From positions 2,604,001 to 2,668,000 of the forward strand of contig OZ223306.1 in the NCBI GenBank assembly GCA_965140735.1: a stretch of 64,000 bases of DNA, read 5' to 3'. The DNA is from Fusibacter_A sp965140735 (GTDB lineage: Bacteria; Bacillota; Clostridia; Peptostreptococcales; Acidaminobacteraceae). Below, in pieces: positions 16,838 through 25,380 of this stretch (position 1 is the first letter of the stretch; the number at the start of each line of letters is the position of its first letter). The translations under genes were made by a program, and so were the position numbers. The notes beneath the pieces were generated by a model. That model ran no database searches. It worked only from the letters and a program-made list of their open reading frames with translations, and was not told the origin of the DNA.

Positions 16838-18055
16838 ATGAATCAATTTATTAAATCTAACGGCTCATTACTTGCTGTGTCTTGGGGGCATTTTGTCAAT
16901 GATTTCTTTATGAGTGTCGTCCCAATCACACTATTTGCCTTTGCAGAAGTACTCAAACTTAACGCAACTCAAATGTCAATAATATTGTTTGTCATCACCA
17001 CAGCAGGTACTTTCTTTCAACCCCTTGTAGGTCTTTTAATTGATAAAGTTCAAAGAAGTGTCTTGTTGATTTGGGCATTAGTTTGGATCACAGTAGGGAT
17101 GAGTTTAAGTGGGATTATAACCAACTTTTATCTACTCACAGTTGTGGTGGGATTAGCTGCTCTCGGGTCTTCTATTTACCATCCACTGGGTTCAACTATT
17201 ACGATTCATAAAACAGGCCTGACTAAAGGGAAAAGCCTCTCTATTTTTATGACTGTCGGGAGCTTTGCACATACAGCAGCGCCTTTAGTGGCGATTCCTT
17301 TGGTTACTATTTACGGCTTAAAAGCACTCGTTTATCTGTTGATTCCAGGATTGATTTCAGCTCTATTTTTATTTTTAGCTAAAGTGCATCAAGTTAAATG
17401 GACAAAGGAAGTAAGTCCAGAAAATTCGGAACAAAAAGTCGGCGATAGTGCACTTGAGAAGACTCCCAAGAGGAAAATGCTTTCAAAAAAACAACAGTTG
17501 CTCATGAGTATCCCCATGACAATTGCAGTGGTCAAAGGTCTCCTTTATAGAATTACGATTGTATTCGGCGTCATCATTATGGGGCTAAAAGGCGTGGACC
17601 CTGTTCAAGCGGGATTCATATTATCAGGATTTATGCTTGCAAGAGCAGTGGCAACACTTATTGGTGGTTTTGTCAGTGACTCCATTGGAGAAGAAAAAAC
17701 ATTGAAGATTTTCAATCTGTTTTCACTGATATCGATCTATCTGTTTTTAAATTTCGAAGGTATTTTAATGGTTATTGGATTGATTCTGCTCGGTTTTTCC
17801 ATCAATGCAACCTCATCGGCAAACATCACCTTAGTCCATAAAATTATTCCAGATCGCATCAATTTTGGCACTGGTATTATCATGGGATTTGGTGCCACAT
17901 TGAGTGCAATTGCCATGCTGGGTTATGGCATTTTAGTAGATCTTTACGGACATGTTGCACTTTTTAATTTGATTATTATCCTAACAGGCGTAATGGTATT
18001 GATGAGTTTTTTCTTGCCACAAAAAATAAATGTAAAACTAGGGTTAGAAGCTTAA
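16838..18055 (+). CDS. MFS transporter (Fsr-like)
   Basis: A 405-residue major facilitator with twelve hydrophobic segments and a hydrophilic central loop at about 190-220. The early motifs WGHFVNDFF and GLAALGSSIYHPLGS resemble the fosmidomycin-resistance (Fsr) branch of the MFS. That branch exports small drugs or metabolites, but the real substrate cannot be deduced. GGGAG lies just before the ATG. It follows the YheO/DauR-like regulator on the same strand and may be its target. An AT-only 15-bp inverted repeat lies directly after the stop. Confidence 0.85.
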   Translation: MNQFIKSNGSLLAVSWGHFVNDFFMSVVPITLFAFAEVLKLNATQMSIILFVITTAGTFFQPLVGLLIDKVQRSVLLIWALVWITVGMSLSGIITNFYLLTVVVGLAALGSSIYHPLGSTITIHKTGLTKGKSLSIFMTVGSFAHTAAPLVAIPLVTIYGLKALVYLLIPGLISALFLFLAKVHQVKWTKEVSPENSEQKVGDSALEKTPKRKMLSKKQQLLMSIPMTIAVVKGLLYRITIVFGVIIMGLKGVDPVQAGFILSGFMLARAVATLIGGFVSDSIGEEKTLKIFNLFSLISIYLFLNFEGILMVIGLILLGFSINATSSANITLVHKIIPDRINFGTGIIMGFGATLSAIAMLGYGILVDLYGHVALFNLIIILTGVMVLMSFFLPQKINVKLGLEA

Positions 18056-18065
18056 TTGATCTCAG

Positions 18066-18099
18066 TTTTATAAATAATTTATAGAAATTATTTATAAAA
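18066..18099. repeat. AT-only 15-bp inverted repeat after the MFS gene
   Basis: TTTTATAAATAATTT (18066-18080) and its exact complement (18085-18099) are separated by ATAG. The stem contains no G or C and has no T-run after it on the plus strand, so it is a weak terminator candidate or a transcript end-protection hairpin. Confidence 0.5.
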
Positions 18100-18109
18100 A
18101 CCATTTATT

Positions 18110-18140
18110 AAAAAAGCCAGCGTCATTAGACACTGGCTTT
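18110..18140 (-). terminator. Terminator of the radical-SAM operon
   Basis: On the minus strand, arms AAAGCCAG and CTGGCTTT (plus-strand 18113-18120 and 18133-18140) with an inner GTC/GAC extension are followed by a T-run. The stem overlaps the last codons of the final radical-SAM gene. Confidence 0.8.
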
Positions 18141-19496
18141 CATCATTAACTTAATATATCTCATGGATGCCTTTAAAGACCCTATACTCAATCTATACAT
18201 ACTTCCAATGCCAAATCTATTTAGCATTTCTGTGGATTGATTTAAACTTAGATTGATATGCAGATTCGTCACTAACATTTGATAATAATATTGTCTTAAA
18301 GTCATGTTTCCCGGTTGAATAGACACTTGACCAAAGCTCCATTTTTCATAATCCTCTATGCTGAAGAGCAAGCGTTCTTCAAACTCTTTGTATAGTGGTA
18401 AACTTGGAAATGGCGTTAGGGGACTTACACTTGAAATCTGTGGTGACAGCTTTTTAACATATTTACGAAAAGCCTTGAAGTCTTCTTTTGTCCAATCTGG
18501 ATGCGCCATGAAGGAAGCCCATACGTCAACGCCTATCTCTTTAAGTAATTTTGCGACCTTCTCACTGTCTAAAATGCTGGTCTTCTTCGTATAATAAACC
18601 ATTTCTTTCTCACTAAAGGTCTCATAACCGACTAATAGTGCTTTAAGACCTAATGCCTTAAACCGTTTTAAAGCTTCAATATTACTGAGAATGCCTCCCA
18701 CTGATGCATAGGCGATGAAATTCTTTTTAAGCTTTAAAGACTCTATCAAATCTAAAAATTGATTAATTCTTGTTTCCGAACCCAAAATATCATTGTCGTA
18801 AAGCATAATGGTATCTTCTTTTATATTGAGCAAATCCTGTTTAATCAGCTCTCTGTCTAATTCCACCTCATCATACCCTTCTATGCGCCATCGCAGACAA
18901 AACATACACGCCTTCCTACAACCCTGTGATATTTGCATGATCGCTGCAGGCTTATAGCCAAAGTAAGAATAGTTCTGGCGATACTGAGCGGTGGCATTTC
19001 TATTCGGTAAAATGTACTCATTAACGCCCTTTACTGCTTGCCCTTTATAATTAGCCTTTCTACTTAATACACCTGCAATTTCAAATTCTAAAATTTGAGA
19101 AGATAACTGGTTATAAAAAAATTTGAGATTCTGTGTTGTCGTGAACTTAAAGATATAATCAATTGTATCATCAAAGAAACTGCTTGGATTTAGAAGTGCT
19201 TGGGTGCCACCTACCACAGTATGGATTAAATCATCATGCGCTTTTGTCTCCTGTGCGATTTTAATAACTGCTTTTACATCAATACATAAGCTTGTGATCG
19301 CAACAACTTCTGGTGAGAACTCTATTAACTTTTTCTTTAAAGGTTGCGCATCACACATCATGTCAAAGATTTCAATTTGATGCTCTTTTTCTAAAACCGC
19401 GTGGAGCATCTCAAGCCCTATGGGTTCTGAATACATAAAGTCGCTCAAAGTGACAGCTTTTTTAATACGAGGGGGTCTTACCAGTAATATCTTCAT
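18126..19496 (-). CDS. B12-binding-type radical SAM protein (cluster copy 1)
   Basis: A 456-residue protein with an N-terminal cobalamin-binding-like Rossmann domain (about 1-120: KILLVRPPR, EPIGLEMLHAVLE, VVGGT) and a radical SAM core with CX3CX2C at Cys193, Cys197 and Cys200 (QGCRKACMFC). A C-terminal region (SPLTPFPSLPLYKEF, then a helical tail ending RLSIGSLKASMRYI) is shared with copy 3. Class B enzymes of this type methylate unactivated carbons or do ring chemistry; the substrate here is unknown. Start 19496 is chosen because TTAGGAGC precedes the ATG. Last gene of the seven-gene operon, 82 nt after copy 2, and overlapped by the terminator stem. Confidence 0.85.
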   Translation of the reverse strand: MKILLVRPPRIKKAVTLSDFMYSEPIGLEMLHAVLEKEHQIEIFDMMCDAQPLKKKLIEFSPEVVAITSLCIDVKAVIKIAQETKAHDDLIHTVVGGTQALLNPSSFFDDTIDYIFKFTTTQNLKFFYNQLSSQILEFEIAGVLSRKANYKGQAVKGVNEYILPNRNATAQYRQNYSYFGYKPAAIMQISQGCRKACMFCLRWRIEGYDEVELDRELIKQDLLNIKEDTIMLYDNDILGSETRINQFLDLIESLKLKKNFIAYASVGGILSNIEALKRFKALGLKALLVGYETFSEKEMVYYTKKTSILDSEKVAKLLKEIGVDVWASFMAHPDWTKEDFKAFRKYVKKLSPQISSVSPLTPFPSLPLYKEFEERLLFSIEDYEKWSFGQVSIQPGNMTLRQYYYQMLVTNLHINLSLNQSTEMLNRFGIGSMYRLSIGSLKASMRYIKLMMKASV

Positions 19497-19578
19497 ATAT
19501 GCTCCTAACAACCTATGATTTAGTTTCTGCTCATCTATTTCAAAAGGCATTTCTCTTTAATTCAGCTCTCGATTCTTT

Positions 19579-20907
19579 TTAAAATATATTCGGTGTGATG
19601 CCTTTTTTGATATGACTTCTATAAAATAAATTAACTGTGGCATAAAATAAATAGTTGATCGGTCTCTTAAAGAAATCTTTTCTTAGAAGCGTTCTTTTAA
19701 TAATGGATTTGTATGAGAAGAGTGCATTGTATAAATCCCAATAAGCCTTAGTCAGCTCTTCTGGGGACATATTTTTGGGCATGTGCTCTGCTTTACACCC
19801 ATCAAATGAATAAATGTTATCTGACAAAATGCGCCCATCTGCAAACATCTCTTTAAAAAACTTCGTCCCCGGTATGGGGGTTAAAATATAAAATCTGGGT
19901 ACACATATTTTATTTTGTTCGATAAAATCTTTCGTCCTTCTGATACTTTCAAGGGTATCGCCTTCACCACCAACCACCATTTCAGTGGAGACATCTATGC
20001 CAGCGGAAACAATGTTGTTAATCAGTTCTGTGTATTCTAAAGGATTGGCCCACCCTTTATCCATATGATTAAGTGACTCCTGTGAGATACTCTCTATGCC
20101 AAAACTAAGCGCATAGCAACCACTCTCTTTTAACAGTTTAAGGAGTTCTTTATCTCTACCAATTTTAATATCACATTGACTCATCCACTTCATTTTAAAG
20201 GGCTTAATCATCTCAAGTAGTTTTATTAAGTAAACTCTATCCCCATGGATATTATCATCTAACAGCGTAAATTTATTAAACCCCAAAGCTTTAACTTGTT
20301 CAATATCTCTTTTCACTTCAGATAAGTCTTTTTTTATATAAGACCCTTCATATAAGCAAGCCACAGAACAAAAGGAGCAACAGTTAGGACAGCCTCTACC
20401 CGCTTGTACAGGTAAGAAATCCCCAATGGATTTATCTAAAATCAAATCGAATCGTGGCAGTGGTGTGCTCAGTTTCTGGATAGGTTTATGATAAACGGCT
20501 TTTAAGACATCATTCTCATAATCCTTTAACATGTCTTCCCATACCTCTTCTGCATCACCTATGACAACTGCATCACAAAATTGAACAGCTTCTTCTGCCA
20601 TAATTGAAGCCATATAGCCACCGAGAATAACCTTTTTGCCCTTTGAGCGGTAGTGTTTCGCAAGATCAATGGACCTAAGGACGCCATGCCCCATAGTGCT
20701 TATGGCGATAAGGCCCGCATCCGTTTCAAGTGGGACGTCTTCAATGGTTTCCAGACAGATTTCAACTTCCCAGTCCTTTGGTGTCATCGCCGCAAGTAGT
20801 GGCATGGCAAGTCCAACAAAGTATAATTTTTTCTTTTTAATGGGTTTATGGTTTTTATCATATGGACTTGGCTGTATTAATAACAATTTTTTCATCTTAT
20901 TTTTCAC
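19579..20907 (-). CDS. B12-binding-type radical SAM protein (cluster copy 2)
   Basis: A 442-residue radical SAM protein, the most divergent of the four here. The N-terminal domain (KLLLIQPSP, FVGLAMPLLAA, VILGGYMAS, VVIGDAEEVWEDML) is the B12-binding-like Rossmann fold found in BchE/HpnJ-type enzymes. The cluster motif is Cys173-PNC-Cys177-SF-Cys180. Core features include LLDDNIHGD and FGIESISQESL, and TPIPGTKFF near 345. The MVVGGEGDT glycine stretch is typical of SAM binding. The end has a basic helical tail. It begins one base after the stop of copy 3 and is preceded by no separate promoter, so it is co-transcribed. Substrate unknown. Confidence 0.85.
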   Translation of the reverse strand: MKNKMKKLLLIQPSPYDKNHKPIKKKKLYFVGLAMPLLAAMTPKDWEVEICLETIEDVPLETDAGLIAISTMGHGVLRSIDLAKHYRSKGKKVILGGYMASIMAEEAVQFCDAVVIGDAEEVWEDMLKDYENDVLKAVYHKPIQKLSTPLPRFDLILDKSIGDFLPVQAGRGCPNCCSFCSVACLYEGSYIKKDLSEVKRDIEQVKALGFNKFTLLDDNIHGDRVYLIKLLEMIKPFKMKWMSQCDIKIGRDKELLKLLKESGCYALSFGIESISQESLNHMDKGWANPLEYTELINNIVSAGIDVSTEMVVGGEGDTLESIRRTKDFIEQNKICVPRFYILTPIPGTKFFKEMFADGRILSDNIYSFDGCKAEHMPKNMSPEELTKAYWDLYNALFSYKSIIKRTLLRKDFFKRPINYLFYATVNLFYRSHIKKGITPNIF

Positions 20908-20908
20908 A

Positions 20909-22270
20909 CTACCCTCTAATCATTTTTAGGATGTACTGCATGGACACTCTGGAGCTTCCGATGAGCATTTTCAAATTTGGCCTTATACCGTATTTTTTAA
21001 CCAGTCTTATCAAATGTTTTGGTGGCATAACGATTTCATAATATAACTTCCAAATTCTAAAATAGAACTGTCTTTTGGACATGAATTTAGGTTTTAAAAC
21101 GATATGCGCCATATCCCATAGCTCCACATCATCTGGATTTTCTATAAAATCTTTTACATACTCCGCATAGATATCAGTGCCTTTTAAGGGGGTTAAAGGT
21201 TGTAAGTTTACGAAATTAACGCTCGTTTTCTTTAACCATACTTTTAAATCTCTGAAATCCTTTTTATTAAAATCAAGTGGGATAATGAGTGTGCTATAGC
21301 ACTCCACATCTAACCGACGCAGTATGGCGATGGCCTCTTCATTGATTTTAACCGTGGTTAATTTATCATAAGATTGAAGGTCCTTTTCTCTTACAGACTC
21401 AATCCCCACAATCACACCGTGAAGCCCTACACTTTTAAACTCAGCCATCAACACTGCATTTTTAGCGATAAAGTCTGCTCTGCCATAGATTAAAAAATGT
21501 TTCTCTATATCAGCCTCTCTTAAAGCTTCTATGAATTTTTTAACCCGTGATTCTGAAAATAAAAAATTATCATCCACAATATAGATCTCTTTTTCGCTTA
21601 TACCTTTGAGCTCTGAGATTACATCTTCAATGGAACGTTCATAATAGCGACCACCTGTAATCTCATGACAAAAACAAAAAGAACATTTAAAAGGACACCC
21701 GAAACTTGTCTTAATCAAAGCACACGGATTGTGAAACATGTAGTAATACTGTGCTCTATGACCAGCATTGATTTGACGATCTGGTGGCTTATAATCAAAA
21801 GTTGAATTTAGAGGTTGCTCGTCAATAGCACTTTGGATTTCATTAATAGCCGTATTCACCTTTAAACCTTTTAAGAGCCTATTGAAGGCATCAATACCAT
21901 TTCGCCAAAGCAACACATCGATATGTTCATCTTTGAAATCATCCGGTACCACTTCCACGTGAACACCACCCACTGCTATAACGATCTTCGAATCAAACGA
22001 TTTGACTTCCTTTGAAAAAGCTTTAATCAAATTCACATGTGTGTTATACCCCGTAAAAATCACAACCTCTGGCTGATACTTTTTAAGATGTATTAGAAGT
22101 TTAGTGTGATCTAGCAACATATCTATAAGGATCAGATTGTATTGATTTTTCAATTCAGGATCTAAATTCGCTACCAAATATTCAAGTTCTAAAGGTTCAC
22201 AGATCATGACATGTTTGAGCCCTATGGTGTCTTTATGCGGTTTTGGTCTTATAAGTAGCACATTAGTCAT
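20909..22270 (-). CDS. B12-binding-type radical SAM protein (cluster copy 3)
   Basis: A 453-residue protein. N-terminal cobalamin-binding-like domain: VLLIRPKP, CEPLELEYLVANL, VVIFTGYNTHVN, IAVGGVHVEVVPDDF. The radical SAM motif is Cys192-PFK-Cys196-SF-Cys199, with an extra Cys201. VDDNFLFSESR and GIESV are core strands. The C-terminal HIVLKPKFMSKRQFYF stretch resembles HpnR-like C-methylases. The start at 22270 overlaps the methyltransferase stop in ATGACTAA, with GGAG 8 nt upstream, which strongly implies coupled translation. The open frame could extend to 22363, but that would overlap the methyltransferase by 100 bp. Substrate unknown. Confidence 0.85.
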   Translation of the reverse strand: MTNVLLIRPKPHKDTIGLKHVMICEPLELEYLVANLDPELKNQYNLILIDMLLDHTKLLIHLKKYQPEVVIFTGYNTHVNLIKAFSKEVKSFDSKIVIAVGGVHVEVVPDDFKDEHIDVLLWRNGIDAFNRLLKGLKVNTAINEIQSAIDEQPLNSTFDYKPPDRQINAGHRAQYYYMFHNPCALIKTSFGCPFKCSFCFCHEITGGRYYERSIEDVISELKGISEKEIYIVDDNFLFSESRVKKFIEALREADIEKHFLIYGRADFIAKNAVLMAEFKSVGLHGVIVGIESVREKDLQSYDKLTTVKINEEAIAILRRLDVECYSTLIIPLDFNKKDFRDLKVWLKKTSVNFVNLQPLTPLKGTDIYAEYVKDFIENPDDVELWDMAHIVLKPKFMSKRQFYFRIWKLYYEIVMPPKHLIRLVKKYGIRPNLKMLIGSSRVSMQYILKMIRG

Positions 22271-22886
22271 GTTTAGGCTCCATTTCAAAAAGATAAATAC
22301 TTGGCATATACCATTTTTCTTTGATTCTCGTCGTGGATAAATGTTTAAAATCCTCTGACGCAAGCTCTATAAATGCCTTCACAGAAGGATACGTGGCATT
22401 GCCTGTTGTGAGTTTCACCAAAGCCAGACACAAAGCATCATAAAAACTATTTTTACTGGCGAAGGCCATCAACAGTTTTCCGTCTTTGTTTAACATCCCA
22501 CTCAGTTTCTTTAAGACATACTTTTGATCTTTATAATAAGGAAAGGAATGCGTACACAGAACTAAGTCCATTCTATTTTCAGTTTCAAACGCATGAATAT
22601 CTTCACAGTACCACTGCGTTTTTAAATCCAGTTTAGAGGCAATTTCGACCATAGCCTTTGAATAATCTAGTCCATAACTTTTCCCCGTTACAAATTTGGA
22701 TTCGATTTGTTCAATCAATTCACCCACACCACAGCCAATATCTATGTATGATGCAATCAGCTGATCTGTAAATGACTTTTCTATTAAGTCCAACACTTTC
22801 ATCCTCGTCGGTTTTAAAGATACCTTTTGCACCCATAGTTTTTTATATCTTGGTGCCCAAAAATTCCACACTTTTTGACTGCTCAT
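22263..22886 (-). CDS. Class I SAM-dependent methyltransferase
   Basis: A 207-residue Rossmann-fold methyltransferase. Motif I is YIDIGCGVGELIEQ, followed by the acidic SYGLDYSKAMVEIA strand and a DLVLCTHSFPYY motif IV-like region. Ubiquinone/menaquinone-type methyltransferase fold, so a small molecule is the likely acceptor. ATG 22886 is chosen for its adjacent GAGGTGAC. It lies between two radical SAM genes and its stop overlaps the start of copy 3, so it is part of the same operon. It supplies conventional (polar) methylation beside enzymes able to do radical methylation (inference). Confidence 0.82.
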   Translation of the reverse strand: MSSQKVWNFWAPRYKKLWVQKVSLKPTRMKVLDLIEKSFTDQLIASYIDIGCGVGELIEQIESKFVTGKSYGLDYSKAMVEIASKLDLKTQWYCEDIHAFETENRMDLVLCTHSFPYYKDQKYVLKKLSGMLNKDGKLLMAFASKNSFYDALCLALVKLTTGNATYPSVKAFIELASEDFKHLSTTRIKEKWYMPSIYLFEMEPKHD

Positions 22887-22917
22887 TGTCACCTCGCTTA
22901 AAATCATTATGGTAACG

Positions 22918-22944
22918 ATTATAGAGTCAACTTCTTAAAGTTGA
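22918..22944 (-). promoter_or_regulatory. Dyad and possible internal -10 element in the radical-SAM operon
   Basis: TCAACTT-N4-AAGTTGA (22927-22944) is a perfect 7-bp dyad. TATAAT on the minus strand (22918-22923) lies next to it, 32 nt before the methyltransferase start. There is no clear -35. This 98-nt gap is the largest in the operon, so a secondary promoter or processing site is possible. Confidence 0.3.
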
Positions 22945-22984
22945 TTTCCTAATTTCAATTTTATAATAGGCATATTTCTATGTC

Positions 22985-24430
22985 TTATCTTTTAAAACAA
23001 GTTCTCAAACTGTCTTTTACGAGCTTATAAGTCAACTGTCTTGCCGGTTTAGAATGACAAAACTGAAAGATAAATAACTCAATAAATGCCATCTTAAAAG
23101 CCACTGAATGCATTTTAATCGGTTTTAAAACCAAATGCAAAAAATCATAATGCTCACATTTATAATCTATGATGTCTTTCTCATAGTCCTTGTATAAGTC
23201 AGTTCCTCTTAAAGGCGTAAATATAGAAAAGGTATAATTCTGAATTTGATATTGCCTTATATAGGCTTTAAGGGCTTTAAAATCCTTATAATCATCACTT
23301 ATGTCCACCATAAAAAGTGCTGTAAAAGATAAGTCAACACGCTTTAAAGTTGCGATTGCTTTCGCATTGATATCCACTGTATAGCCTTTATTGAAGTCTT
23401 TCAGAAAACTGGCCTTAATGGATTCAAAGCCCACGATGACTTCTATAATTCCCGCCTCTTTGAGTTTTGCCATAAGCTCTGAATGCTTCACTACAAAATC
23501 CGCTCTCAAGTACACGATCATTTTAAAAGACGTCTCTTTAAAAGCCTCTATAAAAGCTTCCGCTTCAGCCTCATTATGGATAAACACATCATCCACAACC
23601 CAGTAGTAATCTGCTTTGATACCTTCCATTTCTATTTTCAAATCTTCGTAACTTCGACTCACAAAATGCCCTTGATTGAGTTGCTTGCAGAAACAAAACT
23701 CACAGCCATAAGGACAACCATGTGACCGTTTTACCAAAGCCACATGCTCATATAATAAGTACCGTGTTTGAGATTTGATCTGTTCAAAATAAGCTCTCGA
23801 AGGCCTTATATCTTCAAAAACAGTCAGTACATCGTGATCTACACGTGCATTTTCATCGTATAAAGGCGAAAGCCCCTCTAGAGGCAAACGATCCTTTAAA
23901 GATAAAGTCCCTTTTACATGCAATTTCTCTTTTAAATTCAAAACACCCTTTATATTGACTTGTTTTTCTAATAGGATGTGCTCTATCAAGCTTTTAAAAT
24001 CATCAAGTCTATTAGAGATCACGAGGAAATCAAAATCGCTTGATGAGTAGAGTTTCCAGTTGATCTGCACATCCACACCAGATCCTATAACGATCGTATT
24101 TGGCGACTTTGATTTGATCTGTTTGGCTTCCATCATCATTTGATCTCTCGCCGTGTTATAGCCATTTAACACGATGATATCGCCGTCGATGTCTTCTCTA
24201 TAATACAGGTCATCTGCAATCACACTCTCCACATTGAGCATGAGATCGGGCTGGAGATGGCGATCAAGATTTGCATCACTGTCAATTTCGCTATCAATGC
24301 CCAAACTCATGCTCATGCCTAGATCATCAATCACCGCTTTTAAATATTCAAGTTCCAGTGGTTCTACCTTGATCGGATTAATCCACGTAAAAGGCGTTCT
24401 TTTTCTGACTTTCCTCAAAATAATCTTCAT
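22985..24430 (-). CDS. B12-binding-type radical SAM protein (cluster copy 4)
   Basis: A 481-residue protein. The N-terminal domain is B12-binding-like but drifted (VEPLELEYLKAVIDD, IIVLNGYNTARDQ, IVIGSGVDVQINW). The radical SAM motif is Cys239-PYG-Cys243-EF-Cys246, with an extra Cys248. VVDDVFIHNEAEA and VGFESI mark core strands. A linker at 159-194 contains three 12-residue repeats (NIKGVLNLKEKL, HVKGTLSLKDRL, then PLEGLSPLYDEN) not seen in the paralogues. The C-terminal LHLVLKPIKM stretch matches copy 3. Its ATG overlaps the stop of the upstream acyltransferase gene in ATGA, implying coupled translation. Substrate unknown. Confidence 0.83.
   Translation of the reverse strand: MKIILRKVRKRTPFTWINPIKVEPLELEYLKAVIDDLGMSMSLGIDSEIDSDANLDRHLQPDLMLNVESVIADDLYYREDIDGDIIVLNGYNTARDQMMMEAKQIKSKSPNTIVIGSGVDVQINWKLYSSSDFDFLVISNRLDDFKSLIEHILLEKQVNIKGVLNLKEKLHVKGTLSLKDRLPLEGLSPLYDENARVDHDVLTVFEDIRPSRAYFEQIKSQTRYLLYEHVALVKRSHGCPYGCEFCFCKQLNQGHFVSRSYEDLKIEMEGIKADYYWVVDDVFIHNEAEAEAFIEAFKETSFKMIVYLRADFVVKHSELMAKLKEAGIIEVIVGFESIKASFLKDFNKGYTVDINAKAIATLKRVDLSFTALFMVDISDDYKDFKALKAYIRQYQIQNYTFSIFTPLRGTDLYKDYEKDIIDYKCEHYDFLHLVLKPIKMHSVAFKMAFIELFIFQFCHSKPARQLTYKLVKDSLRTCFKR
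23849..23956 (-). repeat. Three tandem 36-bp coding repeats in radical SAM copy 4
   Basis: Residues 159-194 of the radical SAM protein form three units of 12 residues: NIKGVLNLKEKL, HVKGTLSLKDRL and PLEGLSPLYDEN. The first two are close at DNA level too; the third is diverged. It lies between the B12-like domain and the radical SAM core, so it lengthens the linker. Confidence 0.6.
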
Positions 24431-25380
24431 AAGTCTTCCTTGAATACATTATAGGTTATACCATGTGGCTTATAGGACAGCAAGGGGAGTAGCTTCTTGA
24501 TTATGGCCTGTACTACACGATTCGAATGATGTACATATAAGTACTTTGCCACAGGCACACACCCCAGTTTGAGTTTTGTCTCTTCCGCCGTCTGACCGAA
24601 TTCAATGACCTCTACACCATCTTCAATACCCATGCGTATGATTTCGAGGAGCATATTCATATAGAGATCATAAGTTTTATTGTGTCTGTGTTTAAAGCCT
24701 CCAAAGAGAAATGTGAGTTTGGTCGCTTCCTTTACCAGTTGTACGAAACCCACCAGCTCATTCGTACTTGAGATTCTGAATTCGTATATTTCTGATGGAA
24801 ATGTTCTAAAAAAGGCCAGACTTAAACACTCCAATTTATCTTTTGAATTTTGATAAACCTCTAAATACAGTTCATGATGTGCCTTGCTAAAATCCCTTTG
24901 ATCTATTTTAAGCATTTGAACATTAGATGCCTTTAAAAGTGCCTTTTTCACGCGATATCTATAGTGACTCCGAAGAGCACTTAAATAGTGTTCAAATGTC
25001 TCAAATTGATTTTGAAACTCATGACTTGATAAGGTATACGCATAAGGTAGATCGAGACCACGATCGCCATTTAGCACAAGATTTAATCCCTTTAAGGTCT
25101 TAATAAGTGTAGTGACTTCGTGATTTTCACCCCTGTATCCTTTCGATGATACAGAGTAAGGTTTACCGATAATTTTAAGTGGCAATCGCAGCGTCAATTT
25201 CGGTATAAAATTAAAAATATCAACGCCCTGACGATACTGGATAATAAAAGCGGACCGATCGATATAATACTTCTGATCACATGGATTTAACTTTTCAAGA
25301 TAATCAAGCTCTCTTTTCAATGACTCATCAATCGTAGATAGGCTACTCTTATGCTCATTAATCTCAGTTATTTTAGTCAT
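24427..25380 (-). CDS. GNAT/FemAB-like acyltransferase (BioF2-like)
   Basis: A 317-residue protein. Residues about 120-300 look like the GNAT-fold Acetyltransf_6/BioF2 or FemAB-like group: a YLSALRSHYRYRVKKAL basic segment, ELVGFVQLV, FLFGGFKHRHNKTYDLYMNM, and IEFGQTAEETKLKLGC, a typical C-terminal motif of this family. Such proteins acylate or aminoacylate amines from acyl-CoA or acyl-tRNA; the donor cannot be told here. ATG 25380 is chosen: the stop of the upstream gene overlaps it in ATGACTAA, with GAGG just upstream. Second gene of the radical-SAM operon; ends in an ATGA overlap with copy 4. Confidence 0.75.
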   Translation of the reverse strand: MTKITEINEHKSSLSTIDESLKRELDYLEKLNPCDQKYYIDRSAFIIQYRQGVDIFNFIPKLTLRLPLKIIGKPYSVSSKGYRGENHEVTTLIKTLKGLNLVLNGDRGLDLPYAYTLSSHEFQNQFETFEHYLSALRSHYRYRVKKALLKASNVQMLKIDQRDFSKAHHELYLEVYQNSKDKLECLSLAFFRTFPSEIYEFRISSTNELVGFVQLVKEATKLTFLFGGFKHRHNKTYDLYMNMLLEIIRMGIEDGVEVIEFGQTAEETKLKLGCVPVAKYLYVHHSNRVVQAIIKKLLPLLSYKPHGITYNVFKEDL

